Shown piece by piece: positions 63,163-64,000 of a stretch of DNA of 64,000 bases. The stretch lies in assembly GCA_021014945.1 (NCBI GenBank), contig MU266327.1:1-64000 (forward strand), given 5' to 3'. Position 1 is the stretch's first letter. Each line of letters begins with the position of its first letter. The translations under genes were made by a program, and so were the position numbers. Below the pieces are notes generated by a model. It had not been told where the DNA came from, did no database searches, and saw only the letters and a list, made by a program, of their open reading frames with translations. The DNA comes from Leucogyrophana mollusca. Taxonomy: Eukaryota; Basidiomycota; Agaricomycetes; Boletales.

Positions 63163-64000
63163 CTAGCGTCGAGCGCCCACGACGGGCTTCACACTGTCGA
63201 CGGATTCGCCTCCTTCCTTGACATATTGGCGAGGTGCATTGAGGCGGTGCCTCAGTTTGTCGGCTACACCCTGAAACATGGGTGTAGCTTCAGTGCCCCT
63301 ACGCCTGCTTCTGTCCTTGTTCTCCCTTCCAACCCGACTCGTATCGATAACACGTAGTAAAGCGGACCTACTTCGAGCGACAGGACCGGGCTTCTCCAGT
63401 CCCGCCATTTCATTTGCGGATTAAGCAATAGAATGGACTGGCTTCGATATCGGTGCATCGCACGAAACGAATCTGACACAGCCAGCAGCACATGCCTCCA
63501 TTGCCATGAACGGATTCATAAAATGCACGTGCTCCTCCACGGACCTCATCCAGTTCGTCCCGGTGCCTCTGGGCGTCCGTTAGCTCCAGCAATTTGCCGC
63601 CCTCTGGAAAAAATGGAAGCTACTACAAGCAGTCAATACAACAAACTGAGCGGTGGCAGTGTGCGGCGCCGGCACGGCGCAATGGAAGAAGGCTGGGAGC
63701 TTATACAGCATATTCCACAGCCCACGGAGTGCCAGCTCCTCCAACCTGTCACTTTCCACATGCTTGCCCTCATCGTCATGACGTTTCCGACTTTCAAACG
63801 TCGAGCTGCCAACCGCGCGCCTCCACCAGGCCACCGAATAACACCCGGACTCACCATGAATCTTCACGCTCTCCGAATACGACCCCGCTCCCACTGTCAT
63901 GCTTCTTTCGTTTCCTGTTGGCTTCTTCGACCTGAATGCGATGCGATAAAGTGCGCTCCCATAATTGCGATGCCGTAACGCTTGTCGAACGATGATCCCT
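63163..64000 (-). CDS. 3' part of an unrecognised gene, cut by the window edge
   Basis: Seen: minus-strand exons read from the edge as SQLWERTLSHRIQVEEANRK, a basic KRKKHDSGSGVVFGERED, a GTGAGT...GGCAG intron, STFESRKRHDDEGKHVESDR, LEELALRGLWNM, then GGKLLELTDAQRHRDELDEV, RGGARAFYESVHGNGGM, and finally MAGLEKPGPVARSRSALLRV and MFQGVADKLRHRLNAPRQYV, ending GARR at the TAG 63163-63165. The text is helical and charged, probably coiled coil, with a basic C-terminus. I do not recognise the family. Exon borders between 63410 and 63660 are unsure, so the last segment may be joined wrongly. The 5' part lies outside the window. Confidence 0.45.

Overview
The window reads as a gene-dense stretch of a basidiomycete nuclear genome, most likely an Agaricomycete. 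The evidence is the many introns of about 50-60 bp, the multi-exon structure of even very small genes, the close gene packing on both strands, and a full set of fungal housekeeping orthologues (Atg29, Spt3, Yaf9, Ist3, Nop14, ATR/Mec1, Ddi1, PAPS reductase, eIF3d). I see no CRISPR array, rRNA, convincing tRNA or intact transposon. All names come from recognising protein motifs and joining exons by eye. Exon borders are given only where I worked them out.

Layout. 0.1-10 kb, all minus strand: a NOL11/Utp8-like nucleolar protein, a long low-complexity protein with an N-terminal cysteine module, a CLPTM1 membrane protein and a small conserved unknown. 10-18.5 kb: a small basic hypothetical gene, then two tandem plus-strand AAA+ ATPases with the fungal DUF7025-type N-terminal region; the second copy has gained a tryptophan-glycine repeat. 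18.8-29 kb: Atg29, Ddi1, Spt3, PAPS reductase, an RNase III with dsRBD, two cytochrome c oxidase genes (COA3 and a four-exon COX7) and Yaf9. 29-42 kb: an 8.6 kb ATR/Mec1 kinase gene, Nop14, and a divergent NOPCHAP1-like gene. 42.5-56 kb: a Zn2Cys6 regulator, Yih1/IMPACT, succinate-semialdehyde dehydrogenase, a possible small membrane protein, Ist3, eIF3d and a Dsc2/UBAC2-like rhomboid protein. 57-61 kb is gene-poor. It is followed by an ING/PHD protein and a gene cut by the right edge.

Functional themes. Three genes belong to histone-modification complexes (Spt3, Yaf9, ING). Three or four act in ribosome or snoRNP assembly (NOL11-like, Nop14, NOPCHAP1-like, possibly RNase III). Two adjacent genes serve complex IV. 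Divergent pairs with short shared promoters are COX7/YAF9, NOP14/NOPCHAP1 and IST3/eIF3d. I regard most of this clustering as chance housekeeping neighbourhood.

The most unusual observations are: (i) five introns that only fit as GC-AG introns, one of them GT-AG at the identical position in the tandem paralogue; (ii) the WG-repeat exon in the second AAA+ ATPase; (iii) the 65-residue COX7 gene built from four tiny exons.
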